A stretch of 36,412 bases of DNA from Rufibacter ruber (GTDB lineage Bacteria; Bacteroidota; Bacteroidia; Cytophagales; Hymenobacteraceae). Below the pieces are notes generated by a model. The model made no database searches, was not told where the DNA came from, and saw only the letters and a program-made list of their open reading frames with translations. This document shows, piece by piece, positions 23,141-32,037 of this stretch (the stretch's first letter is position 1; each line of letters begins with the position of its first letter). The position numbers and the translations under genes are program-made. The stretch is from positions 1 through 36,412 of the forward strand of contig NZ_LRMM01000056.1 in assembly GCF_001647275.1 (NCBI RefSeq). Reading direction: 5' to 3'.

Positions 23141-24070
23141 TGGCGTTTGATCCGTATCCTTCCACTCATAGAACGTGGCGAACGGCTTGGGCTGCAGCGG
23201 CTCCCCAATGGCACGGGCGTACACCCGTGTAAAGCACGCCCCAAAAAAGAAGATCATGGAGGAGTAGAAGATAAACAGCAGCAGCACCACCACAGAGCCG
23301 GAGGTGGCGTAAATAGAGCCCAGGTCACTATTCACCAGCAGCCGGGCCAGCACCAGTTTCCCAATCAGAAAAAGAAGCGCCGTAACGGCCGCCCCTACCC
23401 AGATGGCCCGTTGGGGCATATAACCGAAAGGCAGGTACCGGAAGATAATGGCAAACCAGGCGGTCTCCACCACCAGGCCCACCACGCGGTTCACCACCTG
23501 CATGAGGTGCAGCTGAAAATGCTCGTCTAAAATAGTGTAATGGTCGTTGATGAAGGCAAAAGAAGCGTCAGTGACCAGCGAGGCCAGAAACAGCAGACCG
23601 CTGGAGTAGATGATCAGCAGGGCCCTGAACCGGTTGCGCAGCGCGTCTTTCAAATGGCCTTGGCCGCGCAGCCTGATGCTCCAGAGCTGGTTAATGGAGT
23701 TCTGGATCACGCTGAACAAGGTGGTGGCCACAAACGTGAGGAACAGAAAGCTCAGCACCGCCGCCCAGCCGTTGCCCTGCAAATCCAGGAAGTTGGTCAG
23801 GATCAGCTCCACCTGGCTCGCCACGTTCTCCCCCACCACGGCCGACATGTGGTCAAACAATTCGCCGGTGATCAGGGCGTCATTAAAGACAATGCCCAGC
23901 ACAGACACCAGCAGCAGCAGAATGGGCGGCAGGGAAAACAAGGCGAAAAAAGCCGCCGAGGAGGCGAGCCGCAAAGGGTCATTCTGCCGGAAAAGCAGAA
24001 AAGCTTCTTTGAAAAGGACCAGAAACGGCTGAACCCGTGACAGAACGTGGGTAGGCATAAGAGCAATCAT
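23135..24070 (-). CDS. YihY/BrkB-family inner-membrane protein, 311 aa
   Basis: A predicted inner-membrane protein of the YihY (formerly 'ribonuclease BN'/BrkB) family, thought to have about six membrane helices; function unclear. The family-typical N-terminal AFLLFRQNDPLRLASSAAFF, the helix with LPPILLLLVSVLG, then the FLTFVATTLFSVIQNSINQLW segment and GSVVVLLLFIFYSSMIFFFG are present. The C-terminus is polar and ends DTDQTPF. The start may be ATG 24070 or ATG 24058; I took the first. It is followed by a palindrome overlapping its stop and preceded by another near 24135. It lies head-to-tail with the kinase-like gene but the palindrome is between, so co-transcription is uncertain. Confidence 0.9.
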   Translation of the reverse strand: MIALMPTHVLSRVQPFLVLFKEAFLLFRQNDPLRLASSAAFFALFSLPPILLLLVSVLGIVFNDALITGELFDHMSAVVGENVASQVELILTNFLDLQGNGWAAVLSFLFLTFVATTLFSVIQNSINQLWSIRLRGQGHLKDALRNRFRALLIIYSSGLLFLASLVTDASFAFINDHYTILDEHFQLHLMQVVNRVVGLVVETAWFAIIFRYLPFGYMPQRAIWVGAAVTALLFLIGKLVLARLLVNSDLGSIYATSGSVVVLLLFIFYSSMIFFFGACFTRVYARAIGEPLQPKPFATFYEWKDTDQTPF

Positions 24071-24134
24071 CCCGCCCTATACGTAATCAACGGGATTCTG
24101 GCTGAAGTTTTCGCCGCCAGCAGACGGTGCTTTT

Positions 24135-24176
24135 CCTGTTTTGGGGCTGTTTTTCTGAAAACAGCCCCAAAACAGG
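24135..24176. repeat. Dispersed palindrome, copy 13 (perfect)
   Basis: Perfect 19-bp arms (CCTGTTTTGGGGCTGTTTT and complement) around TCTG. It lies 2 bp past the stop of the gene at 24179 and 64 bp upstream of the BrkB gene start. Confidence 0.92.
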
Positions 24177-24178
24177 CA

Positions 24179-25225
24179 TCACTTCAAGTGCCGCACCATC
24201 AGTTTGAGCTGCAGCCGCACAATATCACCCATAGACTGGCACTGGTAAAAATCCTGGTTCTGGTGGTGGGCGGCCAGTTCATGCCGCAGCTGCTGCACCT
24301 TCTCAGGGGTGGAGATCACGTCTTTGCGCAGGCAGTCAATCAGGTCCTTGAGCCGGTAGCGCGCTGACCTGATGCGCCGGAACAGCAGGGTGCGCTCCTC
24401 GTTCTGGTACTGCTTCATGGTTTCTGTGTGCAGCCAGCGGGTACACAGGGCTACTATGGGGTTGTTGTCTTTGAAATACTGGGGCAGGTACATGCTCTTT
24501 CGGCCTTCATAACTTTCCTGGTCAAAGTCAATGGGCCGCACGCGGTACTGCTCATCCTCAAAATCTGGCGTCACCACCACCACGTAGTTGTACGAGCGCA
24601 TATCACCCAGCAGCAGCGCAAAGCACCGCTCATTGAATTTCACAAACTCCTTGGCTATGCGCACCTTGTTCAAGTTGGGGCGGTCCAGGTAGCTCTTGAT
24701 GAACTCGTCGCCGGGAATGCCGGCAATGTGCTCCTCAATCAGGGAGCCGTCCTGCACCAGGTAGTTGATGCGGTTAGGCGACAGCACGTGCTCCAGCTCC
24801 AGGCCGTAAATACGGGAGGCGTCTGCCTTCTTGAAGTAGAAGTAGTCATAGTTATCATTGAGCAGGTTCACTATCCTGATCCGGAACGGGTTGGAATTCC
24901 CGAACGTGCAGTAGTCTACCCGCTGCACAGACAGCTGCTCCAGCACGCTCTCACCGCCCCCAGACTTGAGCTGCACGTAAATGCGCAGCAGACCATTGTA
25001 AATCAGGGGCATCTGGCTCTGGTCATACACCACCGTCTGCCAGAGCGTATCGCGGCCGTGGCGGTCAAACAGCGGGTAGGCATCTGAGAAGTGGAGCAGG
25101 TCCTGGTAGCTGATTGGCAGGGGGGCCGCCCGGTCATATTCCCGCAAATAGCGCCGCAGCCGCTCATTGACCGGGTAAAACTGCTTCTTCTTTGAAATTT
25201 TGTTGGGGTCTGGGGTGTGGGGCAT
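24179..25225 (-). CDS. Unrecognised protein with kinase-like catalytic signature, 348 aa
   Basis: I do not recognise a named family, but the order of motifs suggests a protein-kinase / aminoglycoside-phosphotransferase-like fold. A beta-strand ending YFYFKKADAS offers Lys132 or Lys133, an acidic helix LELEH follows (Glu143/145), then a hinge-like SLIEEHIAGIPG (161-172). LLGDMRSYN (205-213) has the spacing of the kinase catalytic loop (Asp208, four residues, Asn213), though the usual His before Asp is replaced by Leu. PIDFD (231-235) sits where the Mg-binding DFG-like Asp would be. The last 100 residues are basic and helical. I chose ATG 25225 (MPHTPDPNKIS). It is soluble with no signal peptide; substrate unknown. 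Confidence 0.75.
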   Translation of the reverse strand: MPHTPDPNKISKKKQFYPVNERLRRYLREYDRAAPLPISYQDLLHFSDAYPLFDRHGRDTLWQTVVYDQSQMPLIYNGLLRIYVQLKSGGGESVLEQLSVQRVDYCTFGNSNPFRIRIVNLLNDNYDYFYFKKADASRIYGLELEHVLSPNRINYLVQDGSLIEEHIAGIPGDEFIKSYLDRPNLNKVRIAKEFVKFNERCFALLLGDMRSYNYVVVVTPDFEDEQYRVRPIDFDQESYEGRKSMYLPQYFKDNNPIVALCTRWLHTETMKQYQNEERTLLFRRIRSARYRLKDLIDCLRKDVISTPEKVQQLRHELAAHHQNQDFYQCQSMGDIVRLQLKLMVRHLK

Positions 25226-25385
25226 GAATTCAGACAATATACAGGGAAAGATCAGGGCCAGCAACGTTACTGTTCTCCATCAGCGTGTTCACAACCCTTT
25301 CTGCGCTTACCGGCCCGGTCACAGAGACGGTACCCGGCGGCGGCAAGGTATGAGAATTGCGGGCAATGAAGGCAATTTCAGGGAG

Positions 25386-25438
25386 GGGATTCCTGTTTTG
25401 AGGCTGTTTTCCGGAAAACAACCCAAAACAGGAATCCT
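25386..25438. repeat. Dispersed palindrome, copy 14
   Basis: GGGATTCCTGTTTTGAGGCTG and TTTTCC on the left pair with AAAACAACCCAAAACAGGAATCC on the right, loop CCGG region, with mismatches. It lies 12 bp past the stop of the ATL gene at 25450. Confidence 0.82.
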
Positions 25439-25449
25439 CTCCACCAGCA

Positions 25450-25800
25450 CTACAGCAACTCTTTGGCCGGGTCCCAGAACAGCCTCTTAAACTCTACCAC
25501 CTGGCCGTCTTTCACCTCCACCCCTTCCTGCTCCAGGTATTCCTGCATGGCGTTGGGTGCGTCATAGTGCTGCCTGCCGGTGAGCAGCCCGTTGCGGTTC
25601 ACCACCCGGTGCGCCGGCACCCCGTGCTGGGCATGGGAGGCAATGAGAGCCCAGCCCACCATTCTGGCCGAGCCTTTTGAGCCCAGGTACGCGGCAATGG
25701 CGCCGTAAGATGACACCCGCCCCGGCGGAATAAGTTTGACCACTTCATAAACGTCTTGAAAAAAGTTGGCTTTTTTATCTGGAGCAGCAGGAACAGGCAT
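25450..25800 (-). CDS. Alkyltransferase-like (ATL) DNA repair protein, 116 aa
   Basis: Binds O6-alkylguanine in DNA and marks it for nucleotide excision repair, without removing the alkyl group. It has the MGMT DNA-binding fold: VKLIPPGRVSSYGAIAAYLG, RMVGWALIAS with the intercalating Arg finger (Arg46), and VPAHRVVNRNGLL. The alkyl-accepting cysteine of the PCHRV motif is replaced by Ala (PAHRV, Ala63), so it cannot act as a methyltransferase; Thermus thermophilus ATL also has Ala there, whereas E. coli and fission yeast ATL have Trp. Length and lack of an N-terminal domain fit an ATL. ATG 25800 is the natural start. Monocistronic. Confidence 0.93.
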   Translation of the reverse strand: MPVPAAPDKKANFFQDVYEVVKLIPPGRVSSYGAIAAYLGSKGSARMVGWALIASHAQHGVPAHRVVNRNGLLTGRQHYDAPNAMQEYLEQEGVEVKDGQVVEFKRLFWDPAKELL

Positions 25801-26283
25801 GATTATTGTATATACAACGGTGCGGAAATTAAAGAACAGCAGCGGTAAAATATTTACCCGCCCTTTTAAACCTTTGCCTAGGTTTGGTGTCTATTTTTTA
25901 AAATTAGGCAAAAAACGCAATAAATTTACCCGCTGCCGTTAAGTAGAGGTTGGTTCAGACCATCTACGCGGAAGCTTATACGCATTTATTCTACTCTAAC
26001 CCCTCTGCGGAATGAAAGAAACGCTCTTACCCCTGATGGCTCCCCCCCTTTCGGCTCTCAGGATTACAGCCAACCTTCCACCTGTTGTCTCCCATCTCCT
26101 TCCGCAGGAAAGTTATCCTTAGCACCTGTTTTCCCTAAGAATTCCTTCTAAGTTTGCCAGTTGCTTCCTTTAGCCGGAACTGCTTCTGGCTATTCTTATG
26201 TTTTGCCTCCTTAACACATGTAGATACATGAGCGTGGGTTCCATAGCCCGGGCTTTCATTCTTTTAATGCTTTTACCACACCT
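25801..26283. other. Intergenic region before the efflux operon
   Basis: About 480 bp with no ORF worth calling. TAGGTTTG at 25879-25886 is an exact -7 match on the plus strand. If it drives the efflux operon, the leader would be about 390 bases long. I see no known riboswitch. Confidence 0.45.
25879..25886 (+). promoter_or_regulatory. Bacteroidota-type -7 box, possibly of the RND operon
   Basis: TAGGTTTG is an exact TAnnTTTG match. The nearest gene downstream is the adaptor at 26284, so transcription would give a long leader unless an unseen small RNA or ORF is present. Confidence 0.4.
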
Positions 26284-27384
26284 ATGAAAATCAAACACAT
26301 TGTTTACGCGCTGCTCGTTGTTGGACTGGGAGCTTTAGTGTATTACAGGATTTCCAGCAATAAGGAACAGGCGGGCGGTGGCCCGGGCGGCGGCGGACGG
26401 GGCCCGGGAGGGCCAGGCGGTCCCGGCGGGGCTCCGGCCATGCGCGTAAGCGGCGTTGTCCTGGCTCCGCGGCAGTTCGCCAATTCCCTGTCTGTCACGG
26501 GTTCAATTGAGGCCAATGAGCAGGTGGAAATCAGAAGCCAGGTGTCTGGCCTGGTGCGCAGCATCAATTTCCAGGAAGGAAGCAACGTGCGCAAAGGCCA
26601 GGTGCTCCTCAAAATTGACGACTCTGAGCTGCGGGCGCAGTTGTCACAGGCGCAGACCAGAAGAAACCTGGCCGCCGAAAACGCGCAGCGCGCCAAGCTC
26701 CTCCTGGAGAAAGAGGCGATCAGCCGGGAAGAGTACGATATTGCCAGCGCTGACCTGAGAACGGCGCAGGCCCAGATTCAGTTAATTCAGGCGCAGATGG
26801 CTAAAACCTCTGTGGTAGCGCCATTCTCCGGCAAAGTGGGCCTCCGGAACATCTCTATGGGCAGTTATTTGTCACCAGAAACTGTGGTGACCACGCTGGT
26901 GAGCTCAGACCCGGTAAAAATCACCTTTGCCGTTCCTGAGAAATATGCCGGCCAGGTTAAACAGAATGCAGAGCTTACCTTTACAGTGGCCGGTTCACAA
27001 GACAAGTTCAAAGCGAAAGTCTACGCCATTGAGCCCAACATTGAAGCCAGCACCCGCACTCTGCAGTTACGGGCCAAAGCCGCCAACCCCAACGGCACGC
27101 TGCTGCCGGGTTCTTTTGCCAATGTACAGCTGCCGCTGGCGGTGATAGAGGGCGCGCTCTTAGTGCCCACTGAGGCGGTCATACCCATACAGAACGGAAA
27201 GAAAGTATTCATTGCGGAAGGCGGAAAAGCCAAAGAGGTGATGATTGAGACCAGCACCCGCACTGAAGATGATTTATTGGTGACTTCAGGATTGAATCCC
27301 GGGGATACGGTGTTAACCACGGGTGTGTTGTCTTTGAAACCAGGAAGCCCGGTGCGCATTGCGCTGGCTAAACCAAAAAACTAA
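26284..27384 (+). CDS. RND efflux periplasmic adaptor (membrane fusion protein), 366 aa
   Basis: First gene of a tripartite efflux operon; it joins the inner-membrane pump to the outer-membrane channel. Residues 7-22 form a single N-terminal membrane anchor (no lipobox), then residues 31-51 are an unusual Gly/Pro linker (GGGPGGGGRGPGGPGG). The adaptor body follows: lipoyl-like EIRSQVSGLVRSINFQEGS and KGQVLLKIDDSELR, an alpha-hairpin of about 60 residues, SVVAPFSGKVGLRNISMGSY, then the beta-barrel and the C-terminal part (LVPTEAVIPIQNGKKVFIAE, LLVTSGLNPGDTVLTTGV). Length and layout are those of AcrA/MexA-type proteins. The next gene starts 8 bp after its stop. Confidence 0.95.
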   Translation: MKIKHIVYALLVVGLGALVYYRISSNKEQAGGGPGGGGRGPGGPGGPGGAPAMRVSGVVLAPRQFANSLSVTGSIEANEQVEIRSQVSGLVRSINFQEGSNVRKGQVLLKIDDSELRAQLSQAQTRRNLAAENAQRAKLLLEKEAISREEYDIASADLRTAQAQIQLIQAQMAKTSVVAPFSGKVGLRNISMGSYLSPETVVTTLVSSDPVKITFAVPEKYAGQVKQNAELTFTVAGSQDKFKAKVYAIEPNIEASTRTLQLRAKAANPNGTLLPGSFANVQLPLAVIEGALLVPTEAVIPIQNGKKVFIAEGGKAKEVMIETSTRTEDDLLVTSGLNPGDTVLTTGVLSLKPGSPVRIALAKPKN

Positions 27385-27392
27385 ATCAGAAA

Positions 27393-30300
27393 ATGAGTTT
27401 ATCCACCACCAGTATAAAACGCCCGGTCTTCACGATTGTGCTCAACCTGCTCCTGATGCTGTTCGGGGTGATTGGGTACACGTTCCTGGGCGTGCGGGAA
27501 TACCCCTCTATTGACCCGGCCATTGTGTCTGTGCGCACCAGTTATTCCGGGGCCAACTCAGACATCATTGAATCTCAGATCACTGAGCCCCTGGAGAAGG
27601 CCATCAACTCTATTGACGGCATCCGGAACATTTCCTCTACCAGCAACCAGGGCTCCAGCAACATCAACATTGAGTTCAACCTGGAGAAAAACCTGGAAGA
27701 GGCGGCCAATGACGTGCGGGACAAGGTGTCTCAGGCGGTGAGGAGCCTGCCAGAAGACATTGACGCCCCACCGGTTGTCTCCAAAGCAGATGCCGACTCT
27801 GAGCCCATCATCACCATGACGGTAAGAAGCGATGTGCGGGACCAGCTGCAGCTTTCTGACTACGCAGAGAACGTGATTTCCCAGCGCCTGCAAACCATTC
27901 CGGGGGTGAGTAGCGTGCAGATCTGGGGGCAGAAGCGGTACGCTATGCGCCTGTGGCTGGACCCTATGAAACTGGCCTCGTACGGCTTAACCGTGGGAGA
28001 CATACGCACTGCGTTGAATCGCCAGAACGTGGAGCTGCCTACTGGTAAAGTAAGCGGAAGCAATACAGAGCTTACCGTTAGAACCTTGGGGAACCTCTCT
28101 ACTGCAGAACAATTCAACAACCTGATTCTTTCCTCTAAGGGCGAAACCATTACCCGGTTCAGTGACATTGGCCGGGCCGAACTAGGTCCGGAGAATCTGG
28201 AAACCAAAATGACGGAATCTGGCAAACCCATGGTGGGGATGGCCATTATCCCGCAGCCGGGCACCAACTACCTGGAGATTGCCGGCAACTTCTATGACCA
28301 GTTTGAAAAGCTGAAAACCGAACTGCCCAAAGACCTGCAGCTGGACATTGTGATGGACAACACGGTGTTCATCAAGAAATCTGTGACCGAGGTAGCCGAG
28401 ACCATCCTGATTGCCCTGGTGCTGGTGATTATCATCATTTACCTGTTCTTCAGGGACTGGGGCATCGCCTTCCGTCCGTTGATTGACATCCCGGTGTCCT
28501 TGATCGCCACGTTCTTCATCATGTACCTGTGCGGCTTCTCCATCAATGTTCTGACCCTGCTGGCTATTGTACTGGCTACGGGTCTGGTGGTAGATGACGG
28601 GATTGTGGTGACAGAGAACATCTACAAGAAGGTAGAAGAAGGCATGTCTCCCATTGAGGCGGCCATCAAAGGCTCTAATGAGATTTTCATTGCGGTTATC
28701 TCCATCTCCATCACGTTGGCGGCCGTGTTCCTGCCGGTCATCTTCCTGGAAGGGTTTGTGGGCAGGCTGTTCAGGGAATTTGGCGTGGTGATCGGCGCAG
28801 CCGTATTGATCTCTGCCTTTGTCTCCCTGACGTTGACGCCCATGCTGAACGCCTACCTGATGAAAGGGGGCACCCACAAACGCTCAAAATTCTATGACTG
28901 GACAGAGCCCTTCTTCCAGAAAATGAACAGCAGCTACGCTGAATCACTGGGCTCTTTCATGAAGCGGAAGTGGGTGAGTTTCCCCATCATTGCCGTGTGT
29001 CTGGGTTTGATTGTGCTGTTTTACACCACCCTGCAGAAAGAAACCGCCCCCTATGATGACCGCAGCATGCTGCGGGTAATCTCTACCGCCCAGGAAGGTG
29101 CCTCTTATGAGTACATGGAGCGCTTTATGGAGGAGCTGACCCAGTTGGTGAATGATTCCATCCCTGAAAAACAGGTGAACCTGGTCATCACCTCGCCTGG
29201 CTTTGGCGGGGCTGGTTCTGTGAACCGCGGTATGATGCGCCTGGCCCTGAAACCGGCAGAAGAACGGGAGCGTTCCCAGGCCGACGTTGCAGATTACCTC
29301 AACAAGCTGGTGAGTCGGTACCCAGAGGCGCGTACCAACGTGACCCAGCAGCCTACCATCTCAGTGAACCGCCGCGGGGGGCAACCCATTCAATACATTA
29401 TTCAGGCACCCAACTTTGAGAAACTGCAGGAGAAGGTGCCCCAGTTCATGGAGGCGGTCAACAATGACCCTACTTTTACCATGGCAGATGTGGACCTGAA
29501 GTTCAACAAGCCTGAGATCAACATCACCATTGACCGCGAGAAAGCGCAAAGCCTGGGCGTGTCAGTGATTGACGTGGCGCAGACGCTGCAGCTGTCTTTG
29601 AGCGGCCAGCGTTTCGGGTATTTCCTGATGAACGGGCGCCAGTACCAGGTAATGGGCCAGTTTGACCGCCCAGACCGCAATGACCCCATGGATTTAACGT
29701 CCCTGTTCGTGCGGAGCTCTACCGGCCAGTTGATCCAGCTGGACAACCTGGTAAAGATGGAAGAGCGTAGCAGTCCGCCGCAGCTGTACCACAACAACCG
29801 CTACCTGTCGGCCACGGTTTCGGCCGGTTTGGCCCCGGGCAAGAGTATTGGCGACGGTATTGCCGCCATGGACCGCATCAGGGACCAGGTACTGGACAAA
29901 ACCTTCTCTACTGACCTAGGCGGGGAGTCGCGTGACTTTGTGGAGAGCGGGTCTAACACCATGTTCGCCTTCGGGTTGGCCTTGCTGTTGATTTACCTCA
30001 TTCTGGCGGCGCAGTTTGAAAGCTTTATAGACCCGTTCATCATTATCTTAACGGTACCGATGGCGGTGGCCGGGGCTATGCTGTCACTGTGGCTGTTTGG
30101 CCAGACCTGGAACATTTTTAGCCAGATTGGGACCATCATGTTGATTGGCCTGGTAACGAAGAACGGTATTTTGATTGTGGAATTTGCGAACCAGCTCCGC
30201 GAAGAGGGCAAACCTAAAATGGAAGCCATTCTGGAAGCCGCTGAAGCCCGTCTCCGGCCCATTCTCATGACCAGTTTGGCCATTGCCCTGGGCGCCTTGC

Positions 30301-30494
30301 CCATTGCGCTGGCCCTGGGGGCTGCCGCACAGAGCCGCATGGGCATGGGGATTGTGATTGTGGGCGGAACCATCTTCTCCCTCGTCCTGACCCTGTTTGT
30401 GATCCCGGCCATCTATGCCATGTGGTCACGGGAGCGTACCCACCACCCAGAGTTTGACCATATTGAAGAGTATGAGAAGGCGGTGGCGCATTAA
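27393..30494 (+). CDS. RND efflux permease, HAE1/AcrB-like, 1033 aa
   Basis: Inner-membrane proton-driven pump that exports drugs, detergents or other toxic small molecules through the adaptor and channel. It starts FKRPVFTIVLN-like (here SIKRPVFTIVLNLLLM) with the first helix, has the two large porter domains, and twelve predicted helices. The proton-relay aspartates are present in TM4: LATGLVVDDGIVVTENIYKK (near residue 400), and the conserved TKNGILIVEFANQLREEGK and LGALPIALALGAAAQSRMG signatures near the end of the protein are intact. The length is normal. It lies 8 bp after the adaptor gene and 25 bp before the TolC-type gene. No regulator gene is adjacent. Substrate is not predictable. 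Confidence 0.96.
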   Translation: MSLSTTSIKRPVFTIVLNLLLMLFGVIGYTFLGVREYPSIDPAIVSVRTSYSGANSDIIESQITEPLEKAINSIDGIRNISSTSNQGSSNINIEFNLEKNLEEAANDVRDKVSQAVRSLPEDIDAPPVVSKADADSEPIITMTVRSDVRDQLQLSDYAENVISQRLQTIPGVSSVQIWGQKRYAMRLWLDPMKLASYGLTVGDIRTALNRQNVELPTGKVSGSNTELTVRTLGNLSTAEQFNNLILSSKGETITRFSDIGRAELGPENLETKMTESGKPMVGMAIIPQPGTNYLEIAGNFYDQFEKLKTELPKDLQLDIVMDNTVFIKKSVTEVAETILIALVLVIIIIYLFFRDWGIAFRPLIDIPVSLIATFFIMYLCGFSINVLTLLAIVLATGLVVDDGIVVTENIYKKVEEGMSPIEAAIKGSNEIFIAVISISITLAAVFLPVIFLEGFVGRLFREFGVVIGAAVLISAFVSLTLTPMLNAYLMKGGTHKRSKFYDWTEPFFQKMNSSYAESLGSFMKRKWVSFPIIAVCLGLIVLFYTTLQKETAPYDDRSMLRVISTAQEGASYEYMERFMEELTQLVNDSIPEKQVNLVITSPGFGGAGSVNRGMMRLALKPAEERERSQADVADYLNKLVSRYPEARTNVTQQPTISVNRRGGQPIQYIIQAPNFEKLQEKVPQFMEAVNNDPTFTMADVDLKFNKPEINITIDREKAQSLGVSVIDVAQTLQLSLSGQRFGYFLMNGRQYQVMGQFDRPDRNDPMDLTSLFVRSSTGQLIQLDNLVKMEERSSPPQLYHNNRYLSATVSAGLAPGKSIGDGIAAMDRIRDQVLDKTFSTDLGGESRDFVESGSNTMFAFGLALLLIYLILAAQFESFIDPFIIILTVPMAVAGAMLSLWLFGQTWNIFSQIGTIMLIGLVTKNGILIVEFANQLREEGKPKMEAILEAAEARLRPILMTSLAIALGALPIALALGAAAQSRMGMGIVIVGGTIFSLVLTLFVIPAIYAMWSRERTHHPEFDHIEEYEKAVAH

Positions 30495-30519
30495 TTTAAT
30501 TCCTGAATCAATTTTAGAG

Positions 30520-31839
30520 ATGACATACCATAAAAGCAGGCTCCTGGGCCTTCTACTCCTCTCCCTCCTCATTTGCACGGGAAAGGCGCACGCCCAGGAA
30601 CTTCTTACCTTAGAAGACGCCGTTAGAATTGCCCTGGAACGAAACTATGACATAAAGCTCGCCAGCAATGACGAGCGCATTGCCGAAAACAACGTAAGCC
30701 GCGGCAACGCGGGCATGCTGCCAGCGGTTACCGGCACCTTAAACAATACCAACACCCTTCAGAACAACTCCCAGACCCAACAAAACGGAGATGTGCGGGA
30801 AGTAAGCTGGGGCCGTGGCTCCAACCTGAATTACGGGGTGGGGCTTACCTGGACTGTCTTTGACGGGTTCAGGATGTTTGCCCGGTATGAGCAGCTCCAG
30901 GAACTGGAAAAGCTGGGCGAGGCCAACCTGCAGCAGACGGTGTTGACCCGCGTGGGTGATGTGATCAGCACCTACTACGAGCTGGTGCAGCAGCAACAGC
31001 AGTTACGCGCCTATGACACCGCCGTTTCCCTGTCCAGGTTCAGGGTAGAGTTAGCGCAAAACCGGTTCCAGATAGGAAAAGCCGCCCGCCTGGAGGTATT
31101 GAATGCCCAGGTTGATTTTAACACTGACACCACCAACCTGTTAAGACAACAGGAGCTGTACCGTAACACCAAGATCAGGCTGAACGAGATCATGGCCCGT
31201 GACGTGAACATCAACTTTAGTGTGGCAGACGGCATTACCATAGATGACCAACTCACCCTTGGTCAACTTTCTGCGCAGGTTGAACAGCAGAACCCCGCCC
31301 TCAAAGCGGCCGTGCTCAACAGAAGAATAGCCGAACTGGAAGCCAAACAGGTACGGGCGGGCCGTCTGCCCACCCTAGGGGTGACCACCGGGTACAGTTT
31401 CTCCCGAAACCGGGCAGCTCTGGGGTTCTCCACGCTTTCCACGGGGAACGGCCTTACTTACGGCGTGAATGCTTCTATCAACCTCTTCAACGGGTTTAAC
31501 CAGCGCCGGCTGGAGCAGAATGCCAACATTGTGATCAACAGTGCGCAACTGCAACTGGAACAGGTCAACCAAAGCCTGAACGCACAACTGGCCTCTGCTT
31601 ACCAGACCTACCTCACCAACCTGACCCTGGTGCGCCTGGAGGAAAACAACCAGCGCATTGCCCGCCAAAACCTGGACATTACCATGGAGAAATACCGCCT
31701 GGGCAGCATCACCACTATGGAGGTTAGGGATGCGCAGCTGAACTATGTAAACGCTACCGTGCGGTACAGCAACGCGCAATATTTAGCCAAAATAGGCGAA
31801 GTTGCCTTAAAGGAAATTGCGGGAACGTTGAACCTGTAG
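30520..31839 (+). CDS. TolC-family outer-membrane efflux channel, 439 aa
   Basis: Outer-membrane trimeric exit duct of the RND system. A signal peptide ending AHAQ (about residue 25) is followed by LLTLEDAVRIALERNYDIKL, the typical first helical repeat, and two homologous halves of long Gln/Asn/Leu-rich alpha-helices, each with an outer-membrane strand (for example LNYGVGLTWTVFDGFR and LTYGVNASINLFNGFNQR). The family-typical GxxTxxEVRDAQLNYVNA stretch is near the end. I chose ATG 30520, giving a clean signal peptide 25 bp after the pump gene; the longer in-frame start overlaps the pump. A palindrome follows 26 bp past its stop. Confidence 0.94.
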   Translation: MTYHKSRLLGLLLLSLLICTGKAHAQELLTLEDAVRIALERNYDIKLASNDERIAENNVSRGNAGMLPAVTGTLNNTNTLQNNSQTQQNGDVREVSWGRGSNLNYGVGLTWTVFDGFRMFARYEQLQELEKLGEANLQQTVLTRVGDVISTYYELVQQQQQLRAYDTAVSLSRFRVELAQNRFQIGKAARLEVLNAQVDFNTDTTNLLRQQELYRNTKIRLNEIMARDVNINFSVADGITIDDQLTLGQLSAQVEQQNPALKAAVLNRRIAELEAKQVRAGRLPTLGVTTGYSFSRNRAALGFSTLSTGNGLTYGVNASINLFNGFNQRRLEQNANIVINSAQLQLEQVNQSLNAQLASAYQTYLTNLTLVRLEENNQRIARQNLDITMEKYRLGSITTMEVRDAQLNYVNATVRYSNAQYLAKIGEVALKEIAGTLNL

Positions 31840-31864
31840 TAGTACTGCCTGTTTGAAGGAAAGC

Positions 31865-31900
31865 GTTTTGGGGCTGTTTTTCTGAAAACAGCCCCAAAAC
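31865..31900. repeat. Dispersed palindrome, copy 15 (perfect)
   Basis: Perfect 16-bp arms (GTTTTGGGGCTGTTTT and complement) around TCTG, 26 bp past the stop of the TolC-type gene. It is not followed by a T-tract. Confidence 0.92.
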
Positions 31901-32037
31901 AGAAAACGGCCGCCTTGCACTTCACTTATTAGCGTCTTGCTATTTCCAATAGAAAACACTAACCTGCTTCCATTGTTTTTGGTTTTTATTACAAGAGAGT
32001 AATAGCTGAGGTGGGCATCAGGGTTGCGCAGGCACCC

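Noticed and set aside
25230..25421. 63-codon minus-strand frame ending 4 bp before the kinase-like gene
   Set aside because: Its start lies inside a palindrome copy and it has no domain; the short spacing to the next gene is suggestive only.
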